A stretch of 64,000 nt of DNA from the NCBI GenBank assembly GCA_017308575.1, contig JAFKEQ010000006.1:67001-131000 (forward strand), written 5' to 3'. Below the pieces are notes generated by a model. The model searched no databases and had not been told where the DNA came from. It saw only the letters and a program-made list of their open reading frames with translations. Position numbers and translations under genes: made by a program. This stretch comes from Afipia sp. GTDB taxonomy: Bacteria; Pseudomonadota; Alphaproteobacteria; Rhizobiales; Xanthobacteraceae. This document shows, one piece after another, positions 7,668 through 16,909 of this stretch (position 1 is its first letter; every line of letters starts with the position of its first letter).

Positions 7668-9253
7668 GCAAGATTGTTGATGCCGCATCGGCCGTGGCAT
7701 CCATTCCGGACGGGTCCTCTGTCGGTTGCGTGGGTGTTATCGGATGGGTCACGCCTGACGAACTGCTCAAGGCTCTTGGTGACCGTTTCCGCAAGGAGGC
7801 CGCGCCGCGCAACCTGACATTCTATTTTCCCGTTGGCACCGGCGATGCCCAGGGCATCAAGGGAATGGACCACGTTGCGCAGGAAGGGTTGATGAAGCGT
7901 ATCGTCGGCGGCTCCTACATCAACCCGGTCGATCCCGTAACGGGCAAGCGGCCGGAATTGATGCGGCTGATCCGAGAGAACAAGATCGAAGCCTATTCCT
8001 GGCCGATCGGTGCGACGATGCACTGGCTGCGCGAAGTCGCGCGCCGGAGTCCGGGCTATATGACACGTGTCGGTCTGGATACTTATATCGATCCGAAGAA
8101 CGGCGGCGGGCGATTCACCGAGCGGGCCAAGGACGACTTGGTCAAGCGTATCGAATTCGACGGCCAGCCCTATCTGTTCTATCCGGCGTGGAAGCTCGAC
8201 ACCGTATTTATTTGTGCTTCGTCATCCGATGAGTACGGCAATCTTTCGTTTGAAAACGACGCGCTGGTTTCCTCGAATATCGCGCTCGCCCTGGCGGCCA
8301 AAGCCAGTGGTGGACGGGTGATCGCGCAGGTTCGCCGTCAGACGGCTTACGGCGGGCGCTCCGCAACCGAGGTGCGCATCCCGGGGATGTTCGTTGATGC
8401 CGTTGTCGTCGCGCCTGAGATGATGATGACAACGGATGTGAAATTTGATCCCGTTTACTACAGCGGTTCGCGCAAGCCTCTTTCGCAATTGCCGCCCATT
8501 CCGATGTCAGCGGACAAGGTCGTCGCCATGCGTGCCGCGCAGGAAGTGCGCCAGCGGGAGTTGTCCATCTTCGGTTTCGGAGCGGCGGCGGACGTTCCGC
8601 TTGTCATGGCGGAGCAGGGCAAGTTCGCAGATAAGGGCTTGCAGGATTATTGGTTCACGACGGAGCACGGTTCATATGGCGGCATTGTCATGTCGGGCTG
8701 GCAGTTTTCCGCCAACTTGAATCCGGATGCCATTCTGGATGGCGTTTATCAGTTCGACGCGATCGACGGCGGACTTTGCGAGTTTGCAGCGCTTGCCTTC
8801 GCTCAGTTCGATGCCAAGGATAACGTCAACGTCTCAAAGTTCGGCGTGGCAAATCCGGGCGCAGGTGGATTCATTGATATCGCCGAAAATGCAAAGCGGC
8901 TTGTCTTCACCGGTACGTTCACGACGGGCGGCCTTGACGTCGCATTCGAGAACGGAAAACTGCGGATCGTCAAGGAAGGCAAGGTGCGCAAGTTCGTGCC
9001 CGACGTTGAGCACCTGACGTATTCGGTTTCGTCCGGCATCCTGCGGGGGCAGACGGCAAAGGTCATCACCGAGCGGGCCGTATTCGAGGTCACGCAGAAA
9101 GGACTTGTGCTGACCGAGGTCGCGCCCGGAATCGACGTGCGCCGGGATGTCCTCGATCAGATGGAATTTGCGCCGGCGCAGATCGCAGATCAATTGCGTG
9201 AGATGGACGCGTCGTTCTTTGTAACGGCCATGCCGGAAGCCAAGGCCAGCTAG
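7664..9253 (+). CDS. family I CoA-transferase, fused alpha and beta subunits (YdiF-like)
   Basis: A 529-residue protein in which both halves of a class I CoA-transferase are joined, as in YdiF and propionate CoA-transferases. It moves CoA between an acyl-CoA donor and a free carboxylic acid. The alpha half shows YGNLSFENDAL near residue 190; the beta half begins near 300 and carries TTEHGSYGG, with Glu334 at the place of the catalytic glutamate that forms the glutamyl-CoA thioester. The start overlaps the crotonase stop by 4 bp (ATGA), so translation is coupled. In this operon it probably activates the substrate acid or regenerates a CoA acceptor. The substrate cannot be read from sequence. 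Confidence 0.85.
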   Translation: MSKIVDAASAVASIPDGSSVGCVGVIGWVTPDELLKALGDRFRKEAAPRNLTFYFPVGTGDAQGIKGMDHVAQEGLMKRIVGGSYINPVDPVTGKRPELMRLIRENKIEAYSWPIGATMHWLREVARRSPGYMTRVGLDTYIDPKNGGGRFTERAKDDLVKRIEFDGQPYLFYPAWKLDTVFICASSSDEYGNLSFENDALVSSNIALALAAKASGGRVIAQVRRQTAYGGRSATEVRIPGMFVDAVVVAPEMMMTTDVKFDPVYYSGSRKPLSQLPPIPMSADKVVAMRAAQEVRQRELSIFGFGAAADVPLVMAEQGKFADKGLQDYWFTTEHGSYGGIVMSGWQFSANLNPDAILDGVYQFDAIDGGLCEFAALAFAQFDAKDNVNVSKFGVANPGAGGFIDIAENAKRLVFTGTFTTGGLDVAFENGKLRIVKEGKVRKFVPDVEHLTYSVSSGILRGQTAKVITERAVFEVTQKGLVLTEVAPGIDVRRDVLDQMEFAPAQIADQLREMDASFFVTAMPEAKAS

Positions 9254-9264
9254 CGTTTCCTTAG

Positions 9265-9293
9265 GTGTCGCAGCATTCAGATGGCTGCGACAC
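9265..9293. terminator. hairpin between convergent genes
   Basis: GTGTCGCAGC (9265-9274) pairs perfectly with GCTGCGACAC (9284-9293) around a 9-base loop. It lies between the CoA-transferase stop and overlaps the 3' end of the convergent GntR gene. No T-run follows, so it may act as a bidirectional transcript end or stabiliser. Confidence 0.45.
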
Positions 9294-9957
9294 TCAGGTT
9301 GAATATTCTGCGCGTGTAATTCTCGATCTGATCCAGAAGCGCGTTGGCCTTCTCGACGGCAAGAGCTTCGTCCTGATCAACCACTGCGCGCGCGCGGTCG
9401 GCATGGAGCTTGCCCATGGCGCGCAGGTTCTGAAGGTCTCTTTCGTACCGATAGTAAAATCGTCGAGACAAGGCATGGAGCGGCGAAATCGATCGTGCTG
9501 CGTAGGGATTTCCGGCGGCCTTGGCAATCAGGCGGTTGGCGTTGAAAACCTCGCGCAGATATTTTTCGAGATTGCCTTTCACGCCCGCGCTGTCGATTTC
9601 CCGCGCGGCCATGGCCAGAAGCTCGCGGTCGGATGTGTTGATCCGCAGCGCTGCACGCCGCGAGATGAATGCTTCCAGTTCTCGCCGAAATTCGATGACG
9701 AGCAGCTGATCGTGAACACTGATCTCGGTGATCATGAGGCCGTGTCTCGGCAGGATGCTGACGAGGTAATCAGCCTGAAGGCGTTTTACGGCTTCGCGAA
9801 CGGGCGTGCGTCCGATGCCGATTTCATCCGCAAGTCCTTCTTCCGACCAGTGGCTTCCAGGCGCAAGCTGCAGCGTAACAATCATCTCTTCGAGGCGCTG
9901 ATGAGCCAAATCAGCTTGCGAAGCAGGTGGAAGGGATATCGTGGATTTCTTAGCCAT
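9277..9957 (-). CDS. GntR family regulator, FCD (FadR-like) subfamily
   Basis: About 226 residues from ATG 9957 (an alternative GTG start at 10011 would add 18). The N-terminal winged helix is complete, with the recognition region GIGRTPVREAVKRL near residues 47-60 and the wing ILPRHGLMI. The C-terminal helical FCD domain binds a small acid, with Arg and His residues in place (FRRELEAF, ALSRRFYYR). It is about 40 percent identical by eye to the protein at 16910. It is divergent from the ABC binding-protein gene and convergent with the CoA-transferase, the classic location of a local regulator. It is the leading candidate to bind the shared operator, probably as a repressor released by a pathway intermediate. 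Confidence 0.85.
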   Translation of the reverse strand: MAKKSTISLPPASQADLAHQRLEEMIVTLQLAPGSHWSEEGLADEIGIGRTPVREAVKRLQADYLVSILPRHGLMITEISVHDQLLVIEFRRELEAFISRRAALRINTSDRELLAMAAREIDSAGVKGNLEKYLREVFNANRLIAKAAGNPYAARSISPLHALSRRFYYRYERDLQNLRAMGKLHADRARAVVDQDEALAVEKANALLDQIENYTRRIFNLSVAAI

Positions 9958-10137
9958 GGAAATGAAGAGAGCCTCGAACAATATTCGCTCGTGAATTCGG
10001 TACCGTAGCACATTACCGAACGCGTTGGTTAACCCAGGGGCACGTGTTCGTCCAGATTGCTGCTCACTGTCTCCGCCTCAAATTTTTGACAAGTGCGAAC
10101 CGCACATCAGAGCATTGACGATCAGCGCGTAGTATAT

Positions 10138-10157
10138 TACTAGTACGTTAGTCAAAT
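10138..10157 (+). promoter_or_regulatory. shared GntR-type operator, copy 2, overlapping the promoter
   Basis: TACTAGTACGTTAGTCAAAT contains the palindrome CTAG-TACG-TTAG. A -35 like TTGACG (10115-10120) lies exactly 17 bp upstream, so the first six bases (TACTAG) would serve as the -10. Binding here would block transcription of the ABC-transporter operon. Confidence 0.6.
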
Positions 10158-10186
10158 AATACAAAACGATTTTGGGAGGAGACGAC

Positions 10187-11362
10187 ATGACGAATTTAAG
10201 GAAAGCGTGGGTTGCGGCCGCGTTCGCAGCCGCAACTGTGCTCGCTGCCCCGGCACACGCACAGGAAACGATCAAGCTCGGCCAGATCGAGGCGTTGACC
10301 GGCGCCACGGCGACCTATGGATGGATGTCCGCGCAGGGCACCAAGGTCGCTGTCGATGAAATCAATGCCAAGGGTGGTTTCAAGGTCGGAGACAAGACCT
10401 ACAAATTCCAGTTGCTGCAGATGGACACCCGCGGCGAGCCGCGGGAAGCCACCGTGCAATTCCGTAAAATGATGGAAGAGAAGGTTCAGTTCGTATTCGG
10501 GCCGTTCCTGACGAACATCTTCAATGCCATCGAGCCGATCGCGAACCAGAACAACGGAAAGTTCCTGCTGTTCGCAGGCGCGACGTCCGCCCATCACGCA
10601 CTGGGCAAGCCCGATCATGACTACCTGCTGCGCACCTGGAACTGGGACGCGGGATCGAACGGCTTCGGCAAGCTGATGGTCGATTATCTGAAGAAGCTGA
10701 ACACCAAGAAGGTGGCGATGCTCTTCCAGAACGATGCATTCGGCAAGACCGCGGTGGATATTTACGCGGGTCTGTTCAAGGATGCCGGCATCGAGCTGCA
10801 GGTCGAACTTTTCGAGCCGGGCACGAAGGACTTCAGCGCGGTTCTCGCCAAGCTCGCGGCGGGCAAGCCCGACATTCTGTTCCCCGGTTATTCGGACGCG
10901 GTGCTGTATGACATCGTGCGCCAGTCCACCGAGTCTGGCTTTGGCAACCGGTTCTTCCTGGTGCGCGGTTCTATCGGCCCGGCGCTCAAGAACAAGGACA
11001 CGATCGCGGACTACATCGCGTACGTTCCGAAATATTTCGAGGAAGCCGAGAAGACCGAGCCAAAGACCAGGGCGTTCGTCGAAAGCTACAAGAAGATATT
11101 CAACCGCGACTTCCCGTACGATCAGGCGCCGCTCTGCTCATCCTCCTGCTACGATCATGTCTATATGCTGGTCGAAGCCATGCAGAAGGCCGGAACGGTC
11201 AGCGATGTAGCCAAGATCCGCAAGGCTCTCACGGAAATGACCTACGACGGCCTGTGGAAGATCAAATACGACCAGACCGGTGAAGCGGTGTTCGGGTTCG
11301 ACGTCGTCCATGTGCGCAAGGGCGGCACGATCGAAGTCGTGAAGTTCGACCCCACCAAGTAG
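10187..11362 (+). CDS. ABC transporter periplasmic substrate-binding protein (LivK/amide type)
   Basis: A 391-residue type I periplasmic binding protein with a Sec signal peptide ending in APAHA. ATG 10187 is preceded by GGGAGGA (10174-10180). The mature protein starts ETIKLGQIEALTG, the usual first strand of the branched-chain amino-acid/amide binding family, and has the VFGPFLTN and MLFQNDAFGKT segments of the two lobes. It delivers substrate to the permeases encoded downstream. In this regulon it probably carries the growth substrate, likely an organic acid or amide rather than an amino acid. Only the family can be read. Confidence 0.87.
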   Translation: MTNLRKAWVAAAFAAATVLAAPAHAQETIKLGQIEALTGATATYGWMSAQGTKVAVDEINAKGGFKVGDKTYKFQLLQMDTRGEPREATVQFRKMMEEKVQFVFGPFLTNIFNAIEPIANQNNGKFLLFAGATSAHHALGKPDHDYLLRTWNWDAGSNGFGKLMVDYLKKLNTKKVAMLFQNDAFGKTAVDIYAGLFKDAGIELQVELFEPGTKDFSAVLAKLAAGKPDILFPGYSDAVLYDIVRQSTESGFGNRFFLVRGSIGPALKNKDTIADYIAYVPKYFEEAEKTEPKTRAFVESYKKIFNRDFPYDQAPLCSSSCYDHVYMLVEAMQKAGTVSDVAKIRKALTEMTYDGLWKIKYDQTGEAVFGFDVVHVRKGGTIEVVKFDPTK

Positions 11363-11372
11363 AGAAAATGGA

Positions 11373-11405
11373 GAGCGGCGTTCGGCTGGATGCTGTGCGC
11401 CGCTC
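11373..11405 (+). other. hairpin between binding-protein and permease genes
   Basis: GAGCGGCG (11373-11380) pairs with CGCCGCTC (11398-11405). No U-tract follows. Such hairpins after binding-protein genes often protect the upstream mRNA, allowing excess binding protein; this role is inferred. Confidence 0.4.
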
Positions 11406-11473
11406 CTTGACTCCGCTCCCATGCACAAGTTGGCATTTTTCGCGGTGCTGATCCGCAACGGATATCTCTATCC

Positions 11474-12334
11474 ATGACACAGCTTATTCTAGGACAGCTG
11501 CTTAACGGCATCATTGTCGGTTCGCTCTACGGCATCATCGCGCTGGGGGTGACGCTGACATTCGGTCTGACCGGAATTGTGAACTTTGCGCTTGGCGCGT
11601 TCATGATGCTCGGGGCTTACAGCACATGGTATCTCTACGACGTCAGTCATCTTCCATACCCGATTGCGGTAATCGGCGCAGTCGCCATCGTCAGTGCCGT
11701 TGGCTATGTCTCGGATCTGACGCTCTTCCGTTTTACGCGCGGTAACCTTGTCAATGGCCTCCTGGTTTCAATCGGCCTGATTTCGGTATTCGAAGCCCTG
11801 ATCCTCGCCGCGTTCACGACGACGCCAAAGGATCTGACCTACGTCATGCCGGGCGCTTTCCACGTTGCTGGCCTGTTTCTCCCGAAAATCAAGATCATGG
11901 TCTGCCTCGTCTTCCTGGCGATCATCTTCGGTACCTATCTGGCACTGACGCGCACATGGCTCGGGCGTGCGGCATTTGCCTATGCGCAAAATCCGGAAGC
12001 TGCAGCATTGATGGGCATTCGCACCGAGCGGCTGCAGACCATCGTCGTGGTCTATTCGACGGCGCTCGCAGGATTGGGTGGCGGCCTCTACGCCAGCATG
12101 TATTCGCTCGAGCCGACCATCGGAGCCGCCTACATCCTGAAAGCGGTGGAAGCGGCAATTCTTGCCGGCGTCGGCAGCGTGATTGGTGCGCTCGGCGGCG
12201 GCATTATCCTCGGCGTGAGTGAGAACATCGGATCGGTATTTTTTCCATCCGCTTTCCGCGATGCTTACGGGCTCGTGTTTCTGATCGCCATCCTTCTCGT
12301 TCGCCCCAGCGGGCTCTTTGGAGATAAGTCATGA
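11474..12334 (+). CDS. ABC transporter permease, LivH type
   Basis: A 286-residue inner-membrane permease with about eight hydrophobic segments. The N-terminal LLNGIIVGSLYGIIALGVTL is typical of LivH-type permeases, and the cytoplasmic coupling loop ALMGIRTERLQ is near residue 178. It forms the channel with the next gene product. It ends 4 bases into the start of the LivM-type gene (ATGA overlap), so the two are made together. The leader before it carries only a weak ribosome-binding site. Confidence 0.88.
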   Translation: MTQLILGQLLNGIIVGSLYGIIALGVTLTFGLTGIVNFALGAFMMLGAYSTWYLYDVSHLPYPIAVIGAVAIVSAVGYVSDLTLFRFTRGNLVNGLLVSIGLISVFEALILAAFTTTPKDLTYVMPGAFHVAGLFLPKIKIMVCLVFLAIIFGTYLALTRTWLGRAAFAYAQNPEAAALMGIRTERLQTIVVVYSTALAGLGGGLYASMYSLEPTIGAAYILKAVEAAILAGVGSVIGALGGGIILGVSENIGSVFFPSAFRDAYGLVFLIAILLVRPSGLFGDKS

Positions 12335-13269
12335 GACTCGCTATTCTCGGCGGTCTGCTGGTCGCGCTGATAGCGCCGTGGTTCGTGAAGAGCGATTCCA
12401 CGCTGGCGATCGCCATCTATGGCTTCATGGCCGCGTCGTTGGCCGTGAGCTTCAACCTGATCTTCGGCTTTAGCGGCCAGCTCTCGATGTTCCACGCGGC
12501 CTCGTTCGGAGTCTCCGCTTACGTCGTGACAATTCTTGTCACGTCATATGGCTGGAACTTCTGGCTTGCCATTCCGTGTGCGCTTGCTCTGGTGGTCGTC
12601 CTTTCGCTGATCGTCGGCACGATCTGCTTCCGATTCAAGCTGAAGGAATTTTATTTTGCCGTCGTGACACTGGCGTTCTCAGAGGTTCTGCGCTTGATCA
12701 CGCTGAACTGGAATAGCGTCACCAACGGATCTCTGGGCATCACGGTCGTCGAGAAGCCCGCGCTCTGGACTCCCTGGGGGACGCTGACGTTTTCGAGCGG
12801 CGTTTCCTGGTATTACGTGACGCTGGCGCTGCTGGTCGTGGTCTTCGTCATCTGCCAGCGCGTTCTTGGATCGTGGATCGGGCAATGCCTTGCCGCCATC
12901 CGGCTTAACGATCAGTTGGGTGAGACGCTCGGGATCGACGTCTTCAAATACAAGCTGCTCAGCTTCGCCATCGGCAGTGCGCTTGCTGGTCTGGTCGGTG
13001 CTTTCTATGGCTTCTATGCGGGCTTCGTTGAGCCGCACTATCTGTCGATCACGCTTGGTCTCGATATCGTGGCTATGGTTCTGCTCGGCGGCATCAATTC
13101 GCTGATCGGTCCCGTCATCGGTGCACTTCTGCTGACGGCGCTGCCCCACATGATCGAGCTGTCGGCCGAGCTTCGTATCGCGCTCTACGGCGCCATCCTC
13201 ATTTTCGTGATCCTTGTCATGCCGAAGGGCATCATGGGTTTGCTGTCGAGCAGAAAAAATGCTGCTTAA
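12331..13269 (+). CDS. ABC transporter permease, LivM type
   Basis: A 312-residue inner-membrane permease with nine or ten hydrophobic segments. It shows the LivM pattern: FGFSGQLSMFHAASFGVSAY near residue 45 and the coupling loop AIRLNDQLGETLGID near 190. It overlaps the LivH-type gene by 4 bp and the ATPase gene by 11 bp. With its partner it forms the membrane channel of the importer in the operon that starts at 10187. Confidence 0.88.
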   Translation: MRLAILGGLLVALIAPWFVKSDSTLAIAIYGFMAASLAVSFNLIFGFSGQLSMFHAASFGVSAYVVTILVTSYGWNFWLAIPCALALVVVLSLIVGTICFRFKLKEFYFAVVTLAFSEVLRLITLNWNSVTNGSLGITVVEKPALWTPWGTLTFSSGVSWYYVTLALLVVVFVICQRVLGSWIGQCLAAIRLNDQLGETLGIDVFKYKLLSFAIGSALAGLVGAFYGFYAGFVEPHYLSITLGLDIVAMVLLGGINSLIGPVIGALLLTALPHMIELSAELRIALYGAILIFVILVMPKGIMGLLSSRKNAA

Positions 13270-14032
13270 TATCAAAAATCTCACCAAGCGCTTCGGCGGC
13301 CTCACCGCCGTCTCCAATGTCTCGTTCGGCATCGAGCGCGGCGAAATCATCGGTATCTTCGGTCCCAATGGATCCGGAAAGACCACCACGCTCAGTCTCA
13401 TCGCCGGAATTCTTAAGCCGACGAGTGGGGAGATCGTCTGGAAGGGCGAGGTCATCAACGCGCTGACACCGTTCGAGGTAGCACAGCAGGGATTGGTCAA
13501 GACCTTCCAGAATCCGCAGCTCTTTCCGGAGCTGACGGTTGCCGAGCACATGCGCATTGCATGTCATCTTCATGTCAAGCGTGCGCTTGGCCTGGGGCGC
13601 CTGAAGACCTTGCTCGGCAAGGGTGCGACGGGCGATCTGGAGAAGACACTCAGCAAGAAGATCGACCAGATGCTCGAACTATGCCGCCTCTACAAGCACC
13701 GCAACGACGAGGCGGGCGCTTTGTCCTATGGCGGCGAAAAGATGCTGGGTGTGGCGATGGGCATGGTCTGTGACCCTGAGCTTTTGCTGCTTGATGAGCC
13801 GGCTTCCGGTCTGGGTCATGACGAGATCACCAATCTCGATGCCGTGCTTCGCGATCTGAAAACCCACGGTGTGACGCTCTGCATCATCGATCATAAGGTC
13901 GGTTTCCTCGGGCGTCTTGCGGATCGGTCGATCGCTCTGCACCACGGCGCTGTCATCGCCTCCGGGACGACCGCCGAGGTTCTCGCCAACGATGCGGTGG
14001 TAACCGCCTATTTGGGCAAGAAACATGCTTGA
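13259..14032 (+). CDS. ABC transporter ATP-binding protein, LivG type
   Basis: A 257-residue ATPase with Walker A GPNGSGKTTT, Walker B ELLLLDEP and the C-terminal BCA_ABC extension of LivG proteins. The signature region is modified to LSYGGEKML, as is common in LivG. ATG 13259 lies inside the last codons of the LivM-type gene and was chosen because upstream in-frame codons lie further back in that gene. It overlaps the LivF-type gene by 8 bp. Confidence 0.87.
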   Translation: MLLNIKNLTKRFGGLTAVSNVSFGIERGEIIGIFGPNGSGKTTTLSLIAGILKPTSGEIVWKGEVINALTPFEVAQQGLVKTFQNPQLFPELTVAEHMRIACHLHVKRALGLGRLKTLLGKGATGDLEKTLSKKIDQMLELCRLYKHRNDEAGALSYGGEKMLGVAMGMVCDPELLLLDEPASGLGHDEITNLDAVLRDLKTHGVTLCIIDHKVGFLGRLADRSIALHHGAVIASGTTAEVLANDAVVTAYLGKKHA

Positions 14033-14729
14033 TCTGAAGAACCTCAATGTCAGCTACGGCAAGCAGAAGGTCTTGCGGGACGTGAGCCTGTCGCTCGGAG
14101 AGCGCGAAGTCGTCACTCTCATCGGCTCAAATGCCGCGGGTAAGTCCACGACCCTTCGCACGATTGCGGGTCTGAAGAAGGCCGATTCCGGAACAGTCGA
14201 ATTCGGCGGCAGGGATATCTCTCCGCAACCGACCGTGGACCGCGTTCAATCGGGATTGGTTCTCGTACCGGAGGGGCGACAGATTTTTCCGCGTCTCACC
14301 GTCAACGAAAACTTGCTGATGGGCGCTTACCATCGCGCCGACCGCAACGATCTTGATAGCGATTTGGAACGAATCTTTACGATGTTTCCGCGCCTCAGAG
14401 AGCGTCGGGTTCAGCGCGCGGGATCGATGTCCGGTGGCGAGCAGCAAATGCTTGCCATTGGGCGTGGCCTGATGTCCCGGCCCAAGGTGATGCTTCTTGA
14501 TGAGCCGACTCTGGGTCTTGCGCCCATCATCATCGAGGAATTGGGATCCATCGTCAGAAATCTCGCGCGCGAAGGATTGGCGATTCTGCTTGCCGAGCAA
14601 AACGCCATGATGGCTCTCGGCTGCGCCGATCGGGCTTACATCCTGCAATCCGGCAGCATCGTGATGAGCGGTGACGCGAAGAAACTCTCGGAAACGCCCG
14701 AGGTCAAGCAGATGTATCTCGGAACGTAA
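14025..14729 (+). CDS. ABC transporter ATP-binding protein, LivF type
   Basis: A 234-residue ATPase, the usual LivF length. Walker A is GSNAAGKST, the signature is MSGGEQQML and Walker B is KVMLLDEP, followed by the LivF-typical GLAPIIIEE. It pairs with the LivG-type subunit to power uptake. It is followed 24 bp later by the second crotonase gene, so import and catabolism are in one transcript. Confidence 0.88.
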   Translation: MLDLKNLNVSYGKQKVLRDVSLSLGEREVVTLIGSNAAGKSTTLRTIAGLKKADSGTVEFGGRDISPQPTVDRVQSGLVLVPEGRQIFPRLTVNENLLMGAYHRADRNDLDSDLERIFTMFPRLRERRVQRAGSMSGGEQQMLAIGRGLMSRPKVMLLDEPTLGLAPIIIEELGSIVRNLAREGLAILLAEQNAMMALGCADRAYILQSGSIVMSGDAKKLSETPEVKQMYLGT

Positions 14730-14753
14730 CGCTACACGGCGAAGAGAAGATTG

Positions 14754-15509
14754 ATGAGTCACGAAGATAAGGTTGTCGGCATTGAGAGAAATGGAGCGGT
14801 GGCGACGATCAGGTTGCTACGCGCGGCGAGCCGTAACGCCATGGATCAGGCGCTGGTCGATGGTGTGAAGGGAGCGCTGCTCAAGCTCGAGCGTGACAAG
14901 GACATCGGTGCGATCGTCCTTATCGGGGCGGAGCCGGGATTCTCCGCTGGCAGCGATCTCAAGTTCATTGGGAATCTTGATCTTGAGGCCATGGGGCGCT
15001 TCGAACAGGAATGCGGCGATCTCGGCCGGCTCATGGGGTTTCTCGAAACGCCCGTGATCGCAGCTGTGGAGATGTTCGCAGTCGGCGGCGGATTCACGCT
15101 CGCGACAAGCTGCGACATTGTCGTTGCGGGGCGAGGCTCGCAATGGAGTTTGCCGGAGGTGCCGCATGGCTGGCTGACGCCGTGGGGGATCAAGTCGCTG
15201 GTGTCCCGGGTCGGCCTGGTGAAGGCACGACAACTTTGTTTCTGTCTTGAAAGGCTCGACGGCGAAGCGGCCCGCGACTTAGGGGTCGTCGATTATTGCT
15301 GCGATGACGGCAAGGCGCTGGAAACGGCATTGGCCATCGCCGAGAAAATCGCGAAGCTGCCGCGACCTGCGGTACGGGCAACCAAGCGTTTCTTTTCGAA
15401 CTACCTGATGGAAGACGCCGAGGCCATGGATTTCGAGGCTAACCGTCTTTTCCTGGATAATTGCCGCGAAACAGCGGCGCAGCGAACGCTCGCCAAATAC
15501 CGTCGCTGA
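14754..15509 (+). CDS. enoyl-CoA hydratase/isomerase family protein (second atypical crotonase)
   Basis: A 251-residue crotonase, a paralogue of the product of 6924. It shares the unusual core LPEVPHGWLTPWG, the SAGSDLKFI oxyanion segment and the MFAVGGGFTLA loop. The position of the second catalytic acid is Gln (KARQLCFC), so standard hydration of enoyl-CoA is doubtful. It is the sixth gene of the ABC-transporter operon and is followed by an acyl-CoA dehydrogenase. Two such paralogues in separate transcripts suggest two different steps, or two intermediates of similar shape, in one pathway. Confidence 0.82.
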   Translation: MSHEDKVVGIERNGAVATIRLLRAASRNAMDQALVDGVKGALLKLERDKDIGAIVLIGAEPGFSAGSDLKFIGNLDLEAMGRFEQECGDLGRLMGFLETPVIAAVEMFAVGGGFTLATSCDIVVAGRGSQWSLPEVPHGWLTPWGIKSLVSRVGLVKARQLCFCLERLDGEAARDLGVVDYCCDDGKALETALAIAEKIAKLPRPAVRATKRFFSNYLMEDAEAMDFEANRLFLDNCRETAAQRTLAKYRR

Positions 15510-15548
15510 GTTGCGGCGAAGACCGATGGAACAAGTAGGATAAGGACA

Positions 15549-16691
15549 ATGCTACTCGACCTGAACGAAGACGAAGTCATGCTCCGCAATGGGTTGCAGC
15601 AATTCGCCGAAGGGTCGTTGCGCCCGAAGATCAAGGCGCTTGCCGATGAGCATAAATTTCCCACCGAGCTGATGAAGGAATTTCTGGCGCTTGGCTTCAT
15701 GGGGACGGCCTATGATCCGAACTTCGGCGGAGGGGGACTTGGCACCCGGGGCGCGGCGATCGTCGCCGAGCAACTCGCACGTATCGAGCCTGGCTTCGCG
15801 GCGATCTATCTCTGCAACAGCGCGCCGATGACGACGATTGCCCGCTATGGTTCGGACGAGATCAAGGCGAAGTGGCTTGAGCCACTGTGCCGGGGCGAGA
15901 TGATTGCATCGTTCGGCGTCACCGAACCGAGCGGTGGTTCTGACGTCGCCAGCGTCAAGATGCGCGCGGTCGAGGATGGCGATTCGTTCGTGCTGTCCGG
16001 CTCGAAGGTGTTCTCGACCAATGCCGGCACGCCGCTGCATGGCGTTACGACCTTCGTCGCCGTGACCGATCCCGACCTCGGTCCACGGGGGCTCTCGACT
16101 TTCGTGGTGCCGGTCGGCACGCCCGGCTTCACCGTCGGCAAGCCCGGCCGGAAGATCGGCTGGCGCATTGCCGATTCTGTTGAGCTTTTCCTCGACGGAT
16201 GCCGCATTCCAAAAGCGAATATGATTGGAAACCGGGGGGATGGTCTGAAGCAGATCCTCACCACCCTGAGCATCGGACGTATTCTCGTCGCGGCGACAGC
16301 GCTGGGTCTTGCCCGTAAGGCAGTCGATCTTGCGAAATCATATGGCAATGGCCGCAAGGTGGGCGGTGTCGGCATTTTCAATCACCAGGGATTGACCTTT
16401 CCGCTCGCCGATGCGTTGACCAACATTCATGCGGCGGAGCTGATGATCCGCAATGCGTCCTGTCTGGCGGACGCGAACAGGCCTTTCCGTCTTGAAACGT
16501 CGATGACAAAGCTGTTCGCGACGGAAATGGCGGGGCAGGCGGCGGATATCGCGCTGCAGGTTCATGGCGGTTATGGCGCGTTCGAGGAATACGACGTCTC
16601 AAGCCTTCCTGGCGAGGCGCGCGTGCTCAGGATTCTGGAAGGCACCAGCGAGATTCAGCGTCTGGTGATTGCGCGAGAACTGTCCGCCTGA
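15549..16691 (+). CDS. acyl-CoA dehydrogenase
   Basis: A 380-residue FAD enzyme that desaturates an acyl-CoA at C2-C3 and passes electrons to ETF. It has the family signatures SFGVTEPSGGSDVAS (flavin contact, near residue 120) and the C-terminal QVHGGYGAFEEYDVS and ILEGTSEIQRLVIAREL. The catalytic base is not certain by eye: the usual C-terminal Glu of medium-chain enzymes is in the YGAFEEYD region. It closes the operon starting at 10187. AAGGA lies before ATG 15549. It is only distantly related to the two acyl-CoA dehydrogenases near 40-46 kb. Confidence 0.88.
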   Translation: MLLDLNEDEVMLRNGLQQFAEGSLRPKIKALADEHKFPTELMKEFLALGFMGTAYDPNFGGGGLGTRGAAIVAEQLARIEPGFAAIYLCNSAPMTTIARYGSDEIKAKWLEPLCRGEMIASFGVTEPSGGSDVASVKMRAVEDGDSFVLSGSKVFSTNAGTPLHGVTTFVAVTDPDLGPRGLSTFVVPVGTPGFTVGKPGRKIGWRIADSVELFLDGCRIPKANMIGNRGDGLKQILTTLSIGRILVAATALGLARKAVDLAKSYGNGRKVGGVGIFNHQGLTFPLADALTNIHAAELMIRNASCLADANRPFRLETSMTKLFATEMAGQAADIALQVHGGYGAFEEYDVSSLPGEARVLRILEGTSEIQRLVIARELSA

Positions 16692-16703
16692 GCGCTTCTG
16701 CCT

Positions 16704-16724
16704 CAGAAAACCGATTGTTTTCTG
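16704..16724 (+). terminator. possible weak terminator after the acyl-CoA dehydrogenase gene
   Basis: CAGAAAAC (16704-16711) pairs with GTTTTCTG (16717-16724) around a 5-base loop. It is placed 12 bp after the stop codon at the operon end. The stem is AT-rich and no U-run follows, so efficiency is doubtful. Confidence 0.35.
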
Positions 16725-16909
16725 GTCACCGGCACCCTCAGATTTAGCTCGTTTCACGTCGCGCCGAAGCGCGGCGTGTTTAACGATTCTTGTGCGTCGG
16801 AACGAAAATGCGTTGAGTCCGAACGCTTTGGACGCATAATGTCGGAGTTCGCATCCGGCTTTAGATCACAATCTGCCCTGGCTGCCGATCAAGAACGGAG
16901 CATCAACCG

